Counted from the stretch's first letter, positions 1 through 7,204 are shown. The stretch is DNA of 27,434 nt from Bacilli bacterium (GCA_016296285.1 JAEDJP010000007.1:1-27434), one strand, 5' to 3'. Numbers and translations: made by a program. The notes: generated by a model from the letters alone, not told the origin.

Positions 1-59
<59 letters not shown>

Positions 60-166
60 AATATCAATATTCAATTGCGAAGATTGATTGGCCCTTCGTG
101 GAATCATCTGGATTTACGTTCTTTTCTCAATTTAGAATCGACGTAAGTGTTTGTTGTCTGTCTGTC

Positions 167-182
167 TAGTTCTCAAAGATCA
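167..182 (-). promoter_or_regulatory. boxA-like antitermination element in rRNA leader
   Basis: The minus strand reads TGATCTTTGAGAACTA, close to the TGTTCTTTGAAAACTA element found ahead of 16S genes in Bacilli, where NusB/NusE (S10) bind to prevent Rho-dependent termination. It lies downstream of all three candidate promoters, as a nut-type site must. Confidence 0.6.
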
Positions 183-234
183 GTTGCGCAGCCGGCTCTC
201 GTCGGCGGGGTCTCCCCCGATTGCGCGCTTGTTG

Positions 235-263
235 ATTATATGCTCGGCGATCACGCTTTGCAA
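235..263 (-). promoter_or_regulatory. rRNA promoter, proximal
   Basis: On the minus strand TTGCAA (263-258), a 17-base spacer, then a perfect TATAAT (240-235). This is the closest promoter to 16S and the best match in the leader. Confidence 0.65.
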
Positions 264-344
264 GAACTTTTTTTCGAAGAATTTCGAAGTTTTCTTGAAG
301 CGGATCGGCCGGCTTTTCGCTGGCCCTCTCAGGTCAGCCTCTAA

Positions 345-372
345 ATAATACTCCGTTCCCTTTGGGCGTCAA
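345..372 (-). promoter_or_regulatory. rRNA promoter, middle
   Basis: On the minus strand TTGACG (372-367), a 16-base spacer, then TATTAT (350-345). It lies about 110 bases upstream of the proximal promoter. Confidence 0.55.
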
Positions 373-409
373 CAACTTTTTTCAGCTTTTTGAAAATTTC
401 TTCGCGCGC

Positions 410-439
410 ATTATACGTGCGCACGCGCGCTTACGTTAA
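410..439 (-). promoter_or_regulatory. rRNA promoter, distal candidate
   Basis: On the minus strand a perfect TATAAT (415-410) preceded at 18 bases by TTAACG (439-434). The -35 is imperfect and the spacer is made of alternating GC steps, so this is the weakest of the three. Confidence 0.4.
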
Positions 440-450
440 ATAAATAGAAA

Positions 451-473
451 AGCGGGATCCAAGTGATCCCGCT
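451..473 (-). terminator. Rho-independent terminator of superoxide reductase unit
   Basis: A perfect 9-bp stem (AGCGGGATC / GATCCCGCT) with a 5-base loop is followed on the minus strand by TTTCTATTTATTT. It starts 19 bases after the stop codon of the superoxide reductase gene and separates it from the rRNA promoters. Confidence 0.85.
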
Positions 474-491
474 CGATCATTTCGCCTTTCC

Positions 492-869
492 TTAAAGAGT
501 GGCCGCCCAAAGGCCATGTTTATTGCAATAGCTGTAAACGCCTTTGAGTTCTTCCCCTTCCTCGAGGACGATCGTGGCCTTCGGCTCATCGCCGGGCTTC
601 AGGAAACGGAACGTGCCGCCCTTGGTGGTGTCGAAATAGAGCCATTCGATGTAATGGTCTTCCGCCATCGGGTGCAACACGGACCCGACGACCGCGGTGA
701 CGAGGCTCCCCTCTTTGGTGACGACCGGGATGTGCTTCTCGGTCGCGGCCTCGGTGGCCCCGGCCTTGAGCTCCATCATCGGCTCCCCGCAGCAAACGGG
801 CTTGGGGCCGACTTCATTGAGTTTGGCGACGATCGCGCCACAGTGCAAGCAACGATAGAATCGAATCAT
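492..869 (-). CDS. Desulfoferrodoxin-type superoxide reductase
   Basis: This 125-residue cytoplasmic protein should reduce superoxide to hydrogen peroxide without making oxygen, using electrons from rubredoxin or a similar donor. The N-terminal desulforedoxin-like module has the four iron-binding cysteines C7, C10, C26 and C27 (CLHC, VCCGEPM). The catalytic domain has the EKHIP motif (E44, K45, H46), further histidine ligands H66 and H72, and the C115/H118 pair in CNKHGLW that completes the Fe(His)4Cys site. Both centres are complete, so this is the two-iron class rather than neelaredoxin. AGGAGG lies 8 bases before the ATG. A TACAAT box sits just upstream without a clear -35, so the gene may be read alone or through from the glycosyltransferase 48 bases upstream. 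It supports an anaerobic lifestyle. Confidence 0.93.
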   Translation of the reverse strand: MIRFYRCLHCGAIVAKLNEVGPKPVCCGEPMMELKAGATEAATEKHIPVVTKEGSLVTAVVGSVLHPMAEDHYIEWLYFDTTKGGTFRFLKPGDEPKATIVLEEGEELKGVYSYCNKHGLWAATL

Positions 870-917
870 GGAATATTCCTCCTATATCCTTATTGTACGG
901 GCAAAGCATTTCCTTGC

Positions 918-1799
918 CTAGCGAGATGCTTTCTCCTTCAAGGCCCTGACGCCCTCTTTCACGATGCGTCGCGCCTCTTTGCGGGGCAACCCTCCCTTGA
1001 TGGAGATGTGCGCGTCGAACAGAAGGTTCCACTTCATCCAGAACACGCTTCGATGGAACTGACGGAGGCTCTTCGTGGTCCCGTGGCGTTCCAGGTATTC
1101 CTTCACGGACAGGAACGCATAGAGATGGTCCCCGACGCGGCGAGGATCCGCCTTGCCGGTCAAGGAATCCTTGCTCCCGACCATGTAATGGTAGATGGCC
1201 TTTGACCGATAGGAAACGTCCTTCGCGGCGAGCCCAAGCGCCAACGTGAAGCACGCGTCCTCGAACAAGCGGTTGGGATAAGGGAAGGGGTAGACTTCTT
1301 CTAAGAGGGAACGCGCGTAAAGCCTGCCCCAAACGAACCCGCGGATCTTGATGTTATGGAGGTAACACGTCAGGAAACGGTCTTCGTTCAAGCGTTCGCT
1401 TTTGCCCCGGAAGAACCAAGGATGTCCTTTTTTCTTGCCTTCGCGATGGGACAGGTACGAGGCGATGATCATGCGGGATCCCGTGGACTTGGCTTCGTTA
1501 AGTAGGCTCGATAAGGCATCGGGCTCGAGATAATCGTCGCTATCGAGGAAGAGGATGTAGTCCCCTTTCGAAAGCAAGAACCCTTGGTAACGGGCTTCCG
1601 AAAGGCCATGGTTCGGCCGATGGAAAACACGGTCCCTGTCCGAGGCGAACGCATCGAGAACCAAGGCCGTTTCTTCCTTCGACCCATCGTCATACCAAAC
1701 CACCTCGAAGTCGGTTTCATCCTGCGCATCGAGGGAAAGCTTGGCGCGAAGCAGTTTTTCCTTCGCGGTGTTGTAGACGGGAACGATGACGGAAATCAC
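918..1799 (-). CDS. Family 2 glycosyltransferase
   Basis: A 293-residue GT-A fold glycosyltransferase that would transfer a sugar from a nucleotide-sugar to an envelope glycan or lipid; the acceptor cannot be told. The start is the nucleotide-binding strand ISVIVPVYNT. The WYDDGS segment (DDG about residues 37-39) and the LDSDDYLEP metal-binding motif (about 85-92) are present, followed by a variable acceptor domain. No transmembrane segment is seen. The GTG at 1799 is chosen because the longer frame (TTG at 1835) begins inside the terminator stem of the preceding gene and adds 12 residues with no family counterpart. A promoter ends 7 bases before this GTG and there is no Shine-Dalgarno sequence, so translation is probably leaderless. 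Confidence 0.85.
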   Translation of the reverse strand: MISVIVPVYNTAKEKLLRAKLSLDAQDETDFEVVWYDDGSKEETALVLDAFASDRDRVFHRPNHGLSEARYQGFLLSKGDYILFLDSDDYLEPDALSSLLNEAKSTGSRMIIASYLSHREGKKKGHPWFFRGKSERLNEDRFLTCYLHNIKIRGFVWGRLYARSLLEEVYPFPYPNRLFEDACFTLALGLAAKDVSYRSKAIYHYMVGSKDSLTGKADPRRVGDHLYAFLSVKEYLERHGTTKSLRQFHRSVFWMKWNLLFDAHISIKGGLPRKEARRIVKEGVRALKEKASR

Positions 1800-1806
1800 G
1801 GGAAAT

Positions 1807-1835
1807 AGAATAAAGCCTCGCACAAGGCGAGGCAA
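1807..1835 (-). promoter_or_regulatory. Promoter of glycosyltransferase gene, overlapping a terminator
   Basis: On the minus strand TTGCCT (1835-1830), 17-base spacer, TATTCT (1812-1807), then 7 bases to the GTG start. The spacer is almost entirely the terminator hairpin of the upstream Bax-inhibitor gene. Confidence 0.45.
1815..1833 (-). terminator. Terminator of pgk-tpiA-Bax inhibitor operon
   Basis: A 7-bp perfect stem (GCCTCGC / GCGAGGC) with a 5-base loop is followed on the minus strand by TTTATTCTATTT. It begins 24 bases after the Bax-inhibitor stop codon. Confidence 0.75.
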
Positions 1836-1856
1836 TGCTTTCGCGGAAAGGCGAGT

Positions 1857-2633
1857 TTAATCCCGGGATTTCGCGATGGCGAGGACGTAGAGGATGCGCA
1901 CGAAGATTACGATGAAATCGCTATACATCGTGAAGGCGCAATAGAGGGCGATGTTGTTGTTCATCTGCCCGCGGGCGATGATGTTCTTGATGTTGTAGGC
2001 ATCCGCCGCGATGACGACCAGCAACACGATCGCGAGCGCGAAGGTGAAGATGAGGTTATAGATGAGGGCGGCAGTCGGAACAAACAAGAAGAGCAAGAAG
2101 CCGAAGAGACCGAAGAGGGAAACGATGGAGAGGAACGCCATCCCGATGTAGGCGAGGAAATTCAAATCCTTTTTCGAGAAATACCCGATCAGGAAGAGAA
2201 CCCCGAACACCACGGCCGATATGGCGGCCGCCTCGCCGATCGTCGCGAAATCGATCCCAAGGACGAGGAAGCTCGAGAGGAACACGCCCATGAGGACCGC
2301 GTAAATGATGTAAGGCGGCCAGGCGGAACGGTTCGGACGGGCAAGCGCCCTGCTCATCGCGAAGGAGTCGATCATCAACGCGACGAAGGAGACGCCCATG
2401 ATGACGAAATACGCGATCATGGCGTTCCAGTTCGCCTCGGTGAATTCTCCGGTGAAGAGATAATCCTTGAAGATGAGATTCGCGAAAAGGTAACCGACGA
2501 GGAACGAGACAACGGCAGTCACCAAGAGGCCAATCGCCATGTAGCCAAAGCACTTGGCCAGGACCTTCGACGAGTTGACGCTTTTGGCGATTTCCGGCTG
2601 CTCGGTTTGGGGCGAAAGCGAAGCGAGGGCCAT
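1857..2633 (-). CDS. Bax inhibitor-1 (YccA/TMBIM) family membrane protein
   Basis: A 258-residue integral membrane protein with seven predicted hydrophobic helices after a polar N-terminus of about 25 residues. Family hallmarks are the paired helices around MSRALARPNR, the late helix with AADAYNIKNI (the position of the conserved acidic residue) and the C-terminal YSDFIVIFVRILYVL segment. Family members such as YetJ form a pH-gated calcium leak channel; that role here is inferred from family only. The ATG directly abuts the tpiA stop (TAAATG), so translation is probably coupled to tpiA. It is the last gene of the pgk-tpiA unit, an unusual partner for glycolytic genes. Confidence 0.9.
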   Translation of the reverse strand: MALASLSPQTEQPEIAKSVNSSKVLAKCFGYMAIGLLVTAVVSFLVGYLFANLIFKDYLFTGEFTEANWNAMIAYFVIMGVSFVALMIDSFAMSRALARPNRSAWPPYIIYAVLMGVFLSSFLVLGIDFATIGEAAAISAVVFGVLFLIGYFSKKDLNFLAYIGMAFLSIVSLFGLFGFLLFLFVPTAALIYNLIFTFALAIVLLVVIAADAYNIKNIIARGQMNNNIALYCAFTMYSDFIVIFVRILYVLAIAKSRD

Positions 2634-3392
2634 TTATTTCACCAAGCCTTCGATGAGACCACGATAGGAATCGAGGGCGAGGGAAGCGCCGCCGACGAGG
2701 GCGCCGTCGATGTCCGGCTCGGACATGTATTCCGCGATGTTGCCGGGTTTGACGGAGCCGCCATAGAGGATGCGCATCGCATCGGCTACGTCGCCGAACA
2801 TATCGCGGAGGATGCCGCGGATGAAGGCAATCGTGTCCTCGGCGATTTCCTTGGTGGCGGATTTGCCGGTCCCGATCGCCCAGATGGGCTCATAGGCGAT
2901 GACGACGCTCGCAGCGTCCTCGGGGGCGATGCCCGCGAGGCCAACGCGGATTTGCTCCTCGACCCAGGCTTTGGTCTTGCCAGCTTCGAAAGTCTCGAGG
3001 CTTTCGCCGCAGCAATAGACGGGAACCATGCGAGCGGCAAGGAGGGCGTGGATCTTCGCGTTGCAGGCTTCCGAGGTCTCGCCGTTGTATTCGCGGCGCT
3101 CGGAATGGCCGAGGATGACCCAGGAGATTCCGAGTTCCTGGAGCATCGGGATGGAGATTTCACCGGTGTAGGCGCCATGATCGTGCTCGTTCACGTTTTG
3201 GGCGGAGACGATGAGGCGCGGATCGGCATTTTCTTTCACGGTCTGGAGGCAGACGTAGGTCGGGGCGACGCCCACGTCGATATCGTGGGCAATCGCGTAG
3301 TCGACCATCTCCTTCGAAGCCAAAGCGAATTCCTTGGCCTCGCGGGGGGTCTTGTTCATCTTCCAGTTGCCAAGAAGCAATTTCTTACGCAT
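2634..3392 (-). CDS. tpiA: Triose-phosphate isomerase
   Basis: Interconverts dihydroxyacetone phosphate and glyceraldehyde 3-phosphate in the cytoplasm. The protein is 252 residues, normal for the family. GNWKMN (residues 8-13, substrate lysine K11), the catalytic H96 in ILGHSERR, the catalytic E168 in AYEPIWAIGTG, and the phosphate-binding GGSVKPGN and LVGGASL loops are all present. The start is set at MRKKLLLGNWKMN; an upstream in-frame ATG at 3425 would add 11 residues that overlap the end of pgk. An AAGGAAAG element overlapping the pgk stop lies about 14 bases before the chosen ATG. It sits 19 bases after pgk and is followed directly by the Bax-inhibitor gene. Confidence 0.97.
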   Translation of the reverse strand: MRKKLLLGNWKMNKTPREAKEFALASKEMVDYAIAHDIDVGVAPTYVCLQTVKENADPRLIVSAQNVNEHDHGAYTGEISIPMLQELGISWVILGHSERREYNGETSEACNAKIHALLAARMVPVYCCGESLETFEAGKTKAWVEEQIRVGLAGIAPEDAASVVIAYEPIWAIGTGKSATKEIAEDTIAFIRGILRDMFGDVADAMRILYGGSVKPGNIAEYMSEPDIDGALVGGASLALDSYRGLIEGLVK

Positions 3393-3411
3393 GTTTGGAA
3401 CCAATCTTTCC

Positions 3412-4656
3412 TTAGCGGAGAACATCGACGCCGGGGAGATGGCCGTCGGTCTCGATCATCTCAAGAGACGCGCCGCCGCCGGTGGAGACGTGGGAGAAGT
3501 TCTTCTTGTAGCCAAGCTGCTTGGCCGCGGAGGCGGAGTCGCCGCCGCCGATGACGGAGAAGGCCTTGCCTTCGAGGTCCTTGATGGCCTCGCAGACGGC
3601 GATGGTGCCAGCCTGGAAATCCTTTTGCTCGAAGACGCCCATCGGGCCATTCCAGAAGACCATCTTGGCTTTGGAGATGATGTCGGCGTATTTCGCGCGG
3701 GTCTTCGGGCCGATGTCAACGCCTTCGAACCCTTCGGGGATGCCTTCGCCGAGCTCGACGACGGTATCGACGGTCTTGATAGCGCGTTCCGCGTTCTCAT
3801 CGAAGTTGTCCGTGACGACCGCGTCGATCGGGAGAAGGAGACGGCCGTTGGATCCTTTGAGGCACTTGAGAGCGTAATCGAGTTGCTCGGTTTCGACGGG
3901 GGATTTGCCGACGTTGAGGCCGATCGCCTTCTCGAAGGTGTAAGCCATGGCCCCGCCGATCAAGACGTAATCGCACTTCTTGAGAAGGGAATCGATGACC
4001 TTGATCTTGTCGGAAACCTTGAAGCCGCCGAGGATCGCGACATAGGGGCGATCTTCGTCTGCGACTTCGACGCAACGGGAGAGGTTCTTGACCTCGACCT
4101 GCATGAGGTAGCCTTCCGCGACTTGCTTGCCCTCGGCCTTGAGGATGGCCGGGACGCCGACGGTGGAGGCGTGGGCGCGGTGGGCGGAACCGAAAGCGTC
4201 CATGACGAACGCGTCGGCGAGGGACGCCCATTCCTTGGAGAGTTCCGGATCGTTCTTTTCTTCGCCCTTTTCGTAACGGGTGTTCTGGACGAGAAGGATT
4301 TCGCCGTCCTTGAGGGCATCGACCTTGGCCTTGAGACCTTCGCCCCTGGTTTCCGGGGAGAAGACGACCTTGGTCGGGGCGACGAGCTCGCCGAGGCGGG
4401 TGGCGACGCAAGCCATGTCGTTGGCTTTCTTCATGGCCTCGATCTTCGCGGGATCGGGTTCTTTCCATTTGATCTTGCCAAGGTGGGACATGAGGATGAC
4501 CCTCGCGCCGTGAGAGGTGAGATATTGGATGGTGGGAAGGGCTTTCTGGATGCGGTTGTCATCGCGGATGACGCCGGCAGTCTGCGGGACGTTGAAGTCA
4601 ACGCGGACGAGGACCTTTTTGCCCTGGAGGTCCTTCATTTCTTCGACAGTTAGCAT
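3412..4656 (-). CDS. pgk: Phosphoglycerate kinase
   Basis: Transfers phosphate from 1,3-bisphosphoglycerate to ADP, the first ATP-yielding step of lower glycolysis. The 414-residue protein is slightly longer than usual. Present are the N-domain VRVDFNVP, SHLG, the hinge GGFKVSDKI, GGAMAYTF, WNGPMGVFE, the nucleotide-binding GGGDSASA and the C-terminal STGGGASLE. After SHLG the usual RP-K-G loop is replaced by a lysine-rich stretch (about residues 60-80), reminiscent of the longer loop seen in Mollicutes and some Bacilli. AAGGAG lies 11 bases before the ATG. It begins a three-gene operon with tpiA and the Bax-inhibitor gene and is separated from gap by a terminator and promoter. Confidence 0.97.
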   Translation of the reverse strand: MLTVEEMKDLQGKKVLVRVDFNVPQTAGVIRDDNRIQKALPTIQYLTSHGARVILMSHLGKIKWKEPDPAKIEAMKKANDMACVATRLGELVAPTKVVFSPETRGEGLKAKVDALKDGEILLVQNTRYEKGEEKNDPELSKEWASLADAFVMDAFGSAHRAHASTVGVPAILKAEGKQVAEGYLMQVEVKNLSRCVEVADEDRPYVAILGGFKVSDKIKVIDSLLKKCDYVLIGGAMAYTFEKAIGLNVGKSPVETEQLDYALKCLKGSNGRLLLPIDAVVTDNFDENAERAIKTVDTVVELGEGIPEGFEGVDIGPKTRAKYADIISKAKMVFWNGPMGVFEQKDFQAGTIAVCEAIKDLEGKAFSVIGGGDSASAAKQLGYKKNFSHVSTGGGASLEMIETDGHLPGVDVLR

Positions 4657-4704
4657 ATTGTTCTGTTCTCCTTGCTAAACGTGGGTAAACCCATACGCTG
4701 TTAT

Positions 4705-4732
4705 ATTCTAACGTAATTCTTCCTATAAGGAA
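4705..4732 (-). promoter_or_regulatory. Candidate promoter of pgk operon
   Basis: On the minus strand TTCCTT (4732-4727), a 16-base spacer, then TAGAAT (4710-4705), about 48 bases before the pgk ATG. Hexamers are imperfect and TATAAC two bases further is an alternative -10. An imperfect dyad (CTTCC-N5-GGAAG) covers the -35. Confidence 0.4.
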
Positions 4733-4774
4733 GGGATTTGGTAAAAGAAAACCGAAATATCGATTTCCCGTATG

Positions 4775-4794
4775 TTTTCTTGTGAACAAGAAAA
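4775..4794. promoter_or_regulatory. 20-bp perfect dyad between gap and pgk
   Basis: TTTTCTTGT-GA-ACAAGAAAA on the plus strand has 9-bp perfect arms around a 2-base centre. It begins exactly where the gap terminator stem ends and lies about 45 bases upstream of the candidate pgk -35. Either a regulator-binding site or an extended U-rich tail structure of the terminator. Confidence 0.4.
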
Positions 4795-4814
4795 GCCCCG
4801 GCGGACCGGGGCTT
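4793..4814 (-). terminator. Rho-independent terminator of gap
   Basis: A perfect 9-bp stem (AAGCCCCGG / CCGGGGCTT) with a CGGA/TCCG tetraloop, followed on the minus strand by TTCTTG. It starts about 20 bases after the gap stop codon. Confidence 0.9.
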
Positions 4815-4834
4815 CGTCTTTTGAGGGGTCGCGA

Positions 4835-5857
4835 TTAGGCGAGGATTCCGGCGTAGAGCTTCGCGAGACGGACGTACTGCGCGGTGAAGGACATTTCGTT
4901 GTCGTACCAGGCAACGACCTTGACGTGCTGGGTGCCGCTCGGATCTTCGACGATCATCGTGAGGGTGGCATCGAAGATGGAACCATAGGTGGAACCAAGG
5001 ATGTCGCTGGAAACGATTTGGTCTTCGGTGTACCCGAGAACGCCCTTGAGTTCGCCTTCGGCGGCCTCTTTCATCGCAGCGTTGATCTCTTCAACGGTGA
5101 CTTTCTTCTTGAGGGTGAGGGTGACGTCGCAGAGGGAGCCATCGGTGACCGGGACGCGGACGGCGAAGCCGTTGAGGGTGCCGGCGAGTTCCGGGATGAC
5201 CTTGCCGATCGCCTTGGCGGCGCCAGTGGTGGTCGGGGTGATGTTCGCAGCGGCAGCGCGGCCACGGCGGAGGTTGCCCTTGGCGAGGTCAAGGATGGTC
5301 TGGTCGTTCGTGTAGGCGTGAACGGTGGTCATGACACCGCCTTGGACGCCGAACTTCTCTTGGAGAACCTTCATGACCGGGGCCAAGCAGTTGGTGGTGC
5401 AGGAAGCGCCGGAGATGATGGTCTGATCCTTGGTGAGCTTGTCGGTGTTGACGCCATAGACATAGGTCGGGATGTCTTTGGAGGAAGACGGGGCGGAGAT
5501 GATGACGCCCTTGGCGCCATTGGCCAAATGGACATCGCCGTCTTCGTGGCTCTTGAGGCGGCCGGTGCATTCGAGAACGATTTCGGCGCCGTATTCGCCC
5601 CACTTCAATTCGTGCGGATCCTTCTTGCCGAGGACGGGGATCTTGCGGCCTTGGAAGATGAGGTTGTTTTCTTCGTCCGCGGAGATTTCGTCAGCGTGCC
5701 AGGTGCGGTGGGTGGTGTCGTACTTGAGAAGGTAAGCGAGGGTCTTCGCATCGACGAGGTCGTTGATCGCGACGACTTCCATGCCTTCTTCGTAAGCGCG
5801 ACGGAACGCGAGACGTCCGATGCGGCCGAAGCCATTGATTGCTAGTTTGATGGACAT
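4835..5857 (-). CDS. gap: Glyceraldehyde-3-phosphate dehydrogenase, NAD-type
   Basis: Oxidises and phosphorylates glyceraldehyde 3-phosphate to 1,3-bisphosphoglycerate. The 340-residue protein has the Rossmann motif NGFGRIGR (8-15), aspartate D33 after VVAIN (typical of NAD rather than NADP use), the active-site SGASCTTNC with nucleophile C153, and the base H180 in TTVHAYTND. The C-terminal WYDNEMSFTAQYVRL is standard. A strong AAGGAGG lies 10 bases upstream of the ATG. It has its own promoter and terminator, so it forms a single-gene unit between the whiA/XRE genes and pgk-tpiA, which would let it be expressed more strongly than its neighbours. Confidence 0.98.
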   Translation of the reverse strand: MSIKLAINGFGRIGRLAFRRAYEEGMEVVAINDLVDAKTLAYLLKYDTTHRTWHADEISADEENNLIFQGRKIPVLGKKDPHELKWGEYGAEIVLECTGRLKSHEDGDVHLANGAKGVIISAPSSSKDIPTYVYGVNTDKLTKDQTIISGASCTTNCLAPVMKVLQEKFGVQGGVMTTVHAYTNDQTILDLAKGNLRRGRAAAANITPTTTGAAKAIGKVIPELAGTLNGFAVRVPVTDGSLCDVTLTLKKKVTVEEINAAMKEAAEGELKGVLGYTEDQIVSSDILGSTYGSIFDATLTMIVEDPSGTQHVKVVAWYDNEMSFTAQYVRLAKLYAGILA

Positions 5858-5890
5858 TTCTTTGAGTCCTCCTTATGAAACAGCGACAAC

Positions 5891-5919
5891 ATTATAACGA
5901 AGCAAATCGGGAAGATAAA
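5891..5919 (-). promoter_or_regulatory. Promoter of gap
   Basis: On the minus strand TTTATC (5919-5914), 17-base spacer, perfect TATAAT (5896-5891), about 34 bases before the ATG. Confidence 0.6.
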
Positions 5920-5933
5920 GAGAATTGACCCCG

Positions 5934-5949
5934 GATATATCGCTATATC
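5934..5949. promoter_or_regulatory. Dyad upstream of gap promoter
   Basis: GATATA-TCGC-TATATC, 6-bp perfect arms with a 4-base centre, lies 15 bases upstream of the gap -35. A candidate operator, not matching the CggR site or catabolite-response element I know. Confidence 0.3.
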
Positions 5950-5969
5950 GGTAATTTTTTCTTATTAAA

Positions 5970-5985
5970 TTTATCTTAAGATAAA
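5970..5985. promoter_or_regulatory. 16-bp perfect palindrome at 3' end of XRE gene
   Basis: TTTATCTTAAGATAAA is a perfect palindrome overlapping the stop codon of the XRE-type regulator and lying about 50 bases upstream of the gap -35. It is AT-rich and has no poly-U tail good enough to be called a terminator. It could be an operator for the regulator itself. Confidence 0.35.
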
Positions 5986-6266
5986 AATGGCGAGTCCAAA
6001 CGTTCGTCCTTCTCGTCGACCAAGACGGGAACCCCTTCAAACAGCACGGGGAAACTCACGTTGAGCGCGTGAGCGATGCGTACGAGGACGAGCATGGAAG
6101 GATTCCTTCTCCCGTGCTCGAGGTCGCAGAGATAGTTTTTGGACATCCCCGCGTGCAAGGCGAGATCGAGCTGCGACATTTTCGCTTCTCGGCGGAGTTC
6201 CATGATGCGGAAACCAAGATGCTCGAGCACCTTGCGGTTCGATCCGTCAAAGCCCGAGATTTTCAT
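5976..6266 (-). CDS. XRE/Cro-type helix-turn-helix regulator
   Basis: A 96-residue protein that is mostly a single HTH domain. Residues 16-72 read as the five-helix Cro/C1 fold, with LRREAKMSQLDLALHAGMSKNYLCDLEHGRRNPS carrying the SQ...LA recognition pair, the G and the YLCDLEHGRRNPS turn. No effector domain follows; the tail is acidic and short. Its ATG overlaps the whiA stop (ATGA), so it is translationally coupled to whiA. It lies directly upstream of gap, where many Bacilli have the glycolytic repressor CggR, though it is unrelated to CggR. DNA binding is well supported; the target is unknown. Confidence 0.88.
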   Translation of the reverse strand: MKISGFDGSNRKVLEHLGFRIMELRREAKMSQLDLALHAGMSKNYLCDLEHGRRNPSMLVLVRIAHALNVSFPVLFEGVPVLVDEKDERLDSPFLS

Positions 6267-7204
6267 AACGGCATCTCCTCCTCGTACATCGCGTGAAGGG
6301 AACGGAACAAGTGGTTGATGTTGCTCTTGGTGACCGTCGTCGCGAGCTCATCGCTGAGCAACGCCGCCAATTCCTCGAGGGAAGCGTCGGGATGGGCGAC
6401 GCGCAACGCCATGAGGGCTTTGAGTTTCGGGGAAACGTCGATGGAGAAACCGTGTTCCTCGAAATAGGCGATTTCCTTGAGCTGGCGTTCCGCCGCGGCG
6501 GTGGTCTTGGACATATTCGCGGCATCGAGATTCACGAGGCGGTTGCCGATGTTCGCGTAATCCCTGCTCAGGCGGACATCCTCAAAGCGCAGGCAACATT
6601 CCGGGGCTTTCATGAGAACGATGAAGTCCGCGATCTCTTCGGAACGCTTGAGGTAAACGATGAATTCCTTGCGGCGCGCGGCGACTTTCGCGGAGAAGGG
6701 CCTTGTCTGAAGGCGGTTGATCAGGTGCATGAGCTTCTTCGCGTAGACGAGGTCCGAGACGGCGATTTCGAGGTGGTAGTTGCTGCTGGAAGGATCGTTC
6801 ACGGAGCCGCTTGATAGGAAGGCGCCCGCCAAATAGGCTTCCCTTGTTTCCTCGTTATGCGCGGTCGAGGGGATGGTCGATGAGAAAAAGTCGACATGAA
6901 GGTCCTCGAGAATCGGGTCCGGGTTTTCCACGAGGACGTGGTATTTCGTCTTCTTCCGGAAGCCGATGCCGCGGGTATAGGCGAAACGGCACTTGGCCCC
7001 GTAGATTTGCGAGAAGCTCATATAGAGCATCTTGGCGATCGTGCTCGACTCGGTCGAAAGCTCGATTTCCTGCTTCGCCCCGATGCGGAGGGACCCCCCG
7101 CCTTTGACGAACGCGGAAAGAAGGGCCTTCTGCTCGTCAAGAGAGCGCTCGGCGACGGCGACCTCTTCTTTGCACGCCATCGCGAAAGAGATGGTCTCAT
7201 CCAT
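6263..7204 (-). CDS. whiA: WhiA-type DNA-binding protein
   Basis: WhiA is a conserved Gram-positive protein combining a degenerate LAGLIDADG homing-endonuclease fold with a C-terminal HTH; it affects cell division, sporulation in actinobacteria, and chromosome segregation in Bacillus. The 313-residue product shows FSFGSG-like KGGGSLRIG near the N-terminus, the LAGLIDADG-derived EAYLAGAFLSSGSVNDP and YHLEI, EFIVYLKRSEEIADFI, and the diagnostic NRLVNLDAANMSKTTAAAERQL before the C-terminal HTH. Start chosen at the ATG at 7204 with GGAGGT 8 bases upstream; the longer TTG frame would consume that ribosome site. It overlaps the XRE regulator by 4 bases. Confidence 0.93.
   Translation of the reverse strand: MDETISFAMACKEEVAVAERSLDEQKALLSAFVKGGGSLRIGAKQEIELSTESSTIAKMLYMSFSQIYGAKCRFAYTRGIGFRKKTKYHVLVENPDPILEDLHVDFFSSTIPSTAHNEETREAYLAGAFLSSGSVNDPSSSNYHLEIAVSDLVYAKKLMHLINRLQTRPFSAKVAARRKEFIVYLKRSEEIADFIVLMKAPECCLRFEDVRLSRDYANIGNRLVNLDAANMSKTTAAAERQLKEIAYFEEHGFSIDVSPKLKALMALRVAHPDASLEELAALLSDELATTVTKSNINHLFRSLHAMYEEEMPL

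Larger units (their letters stand above)
60..450 (-). promoter_or_regulatory. rRNA operon leader and promoter region
   Basis: This stretch of almost 400 bases has no convincing gene. Two overlapping 65-residue frames on the plus strand have no family resemblance or ribosome site and run through the rRNA leader. On the minus strand it holds tandem sigma-70-like promoters and a boxA-like antitermination element, listed separately. About 160 bases of AT-rich transcribed leader precede 16S. Confidence 0.75.

Noticed and set aside
147..348. Two overlapping 65-codon frames in the rRNA leader
   Set aside because: No ribosome site, no similarity to anything I know, and they lie across the boxA-like element and rRNA promoter.
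451..473. Regulatory stem-loop for the rRNA operon
   Set aside because: Its U tract is on the minus strand directly after the superoxide reductase gene, so it is that gene's terminator.
1800..1835. TTG start for the glycosyltransferase at 1835
   Set aside because: It lies in the terminator stem of the upstream gene and adds residues absent from the family.
3334..5845. Plus-strand frames opposite pgk and gap
   Set aside because: Codon-aligned shadows of well-identified glycolytic genes.
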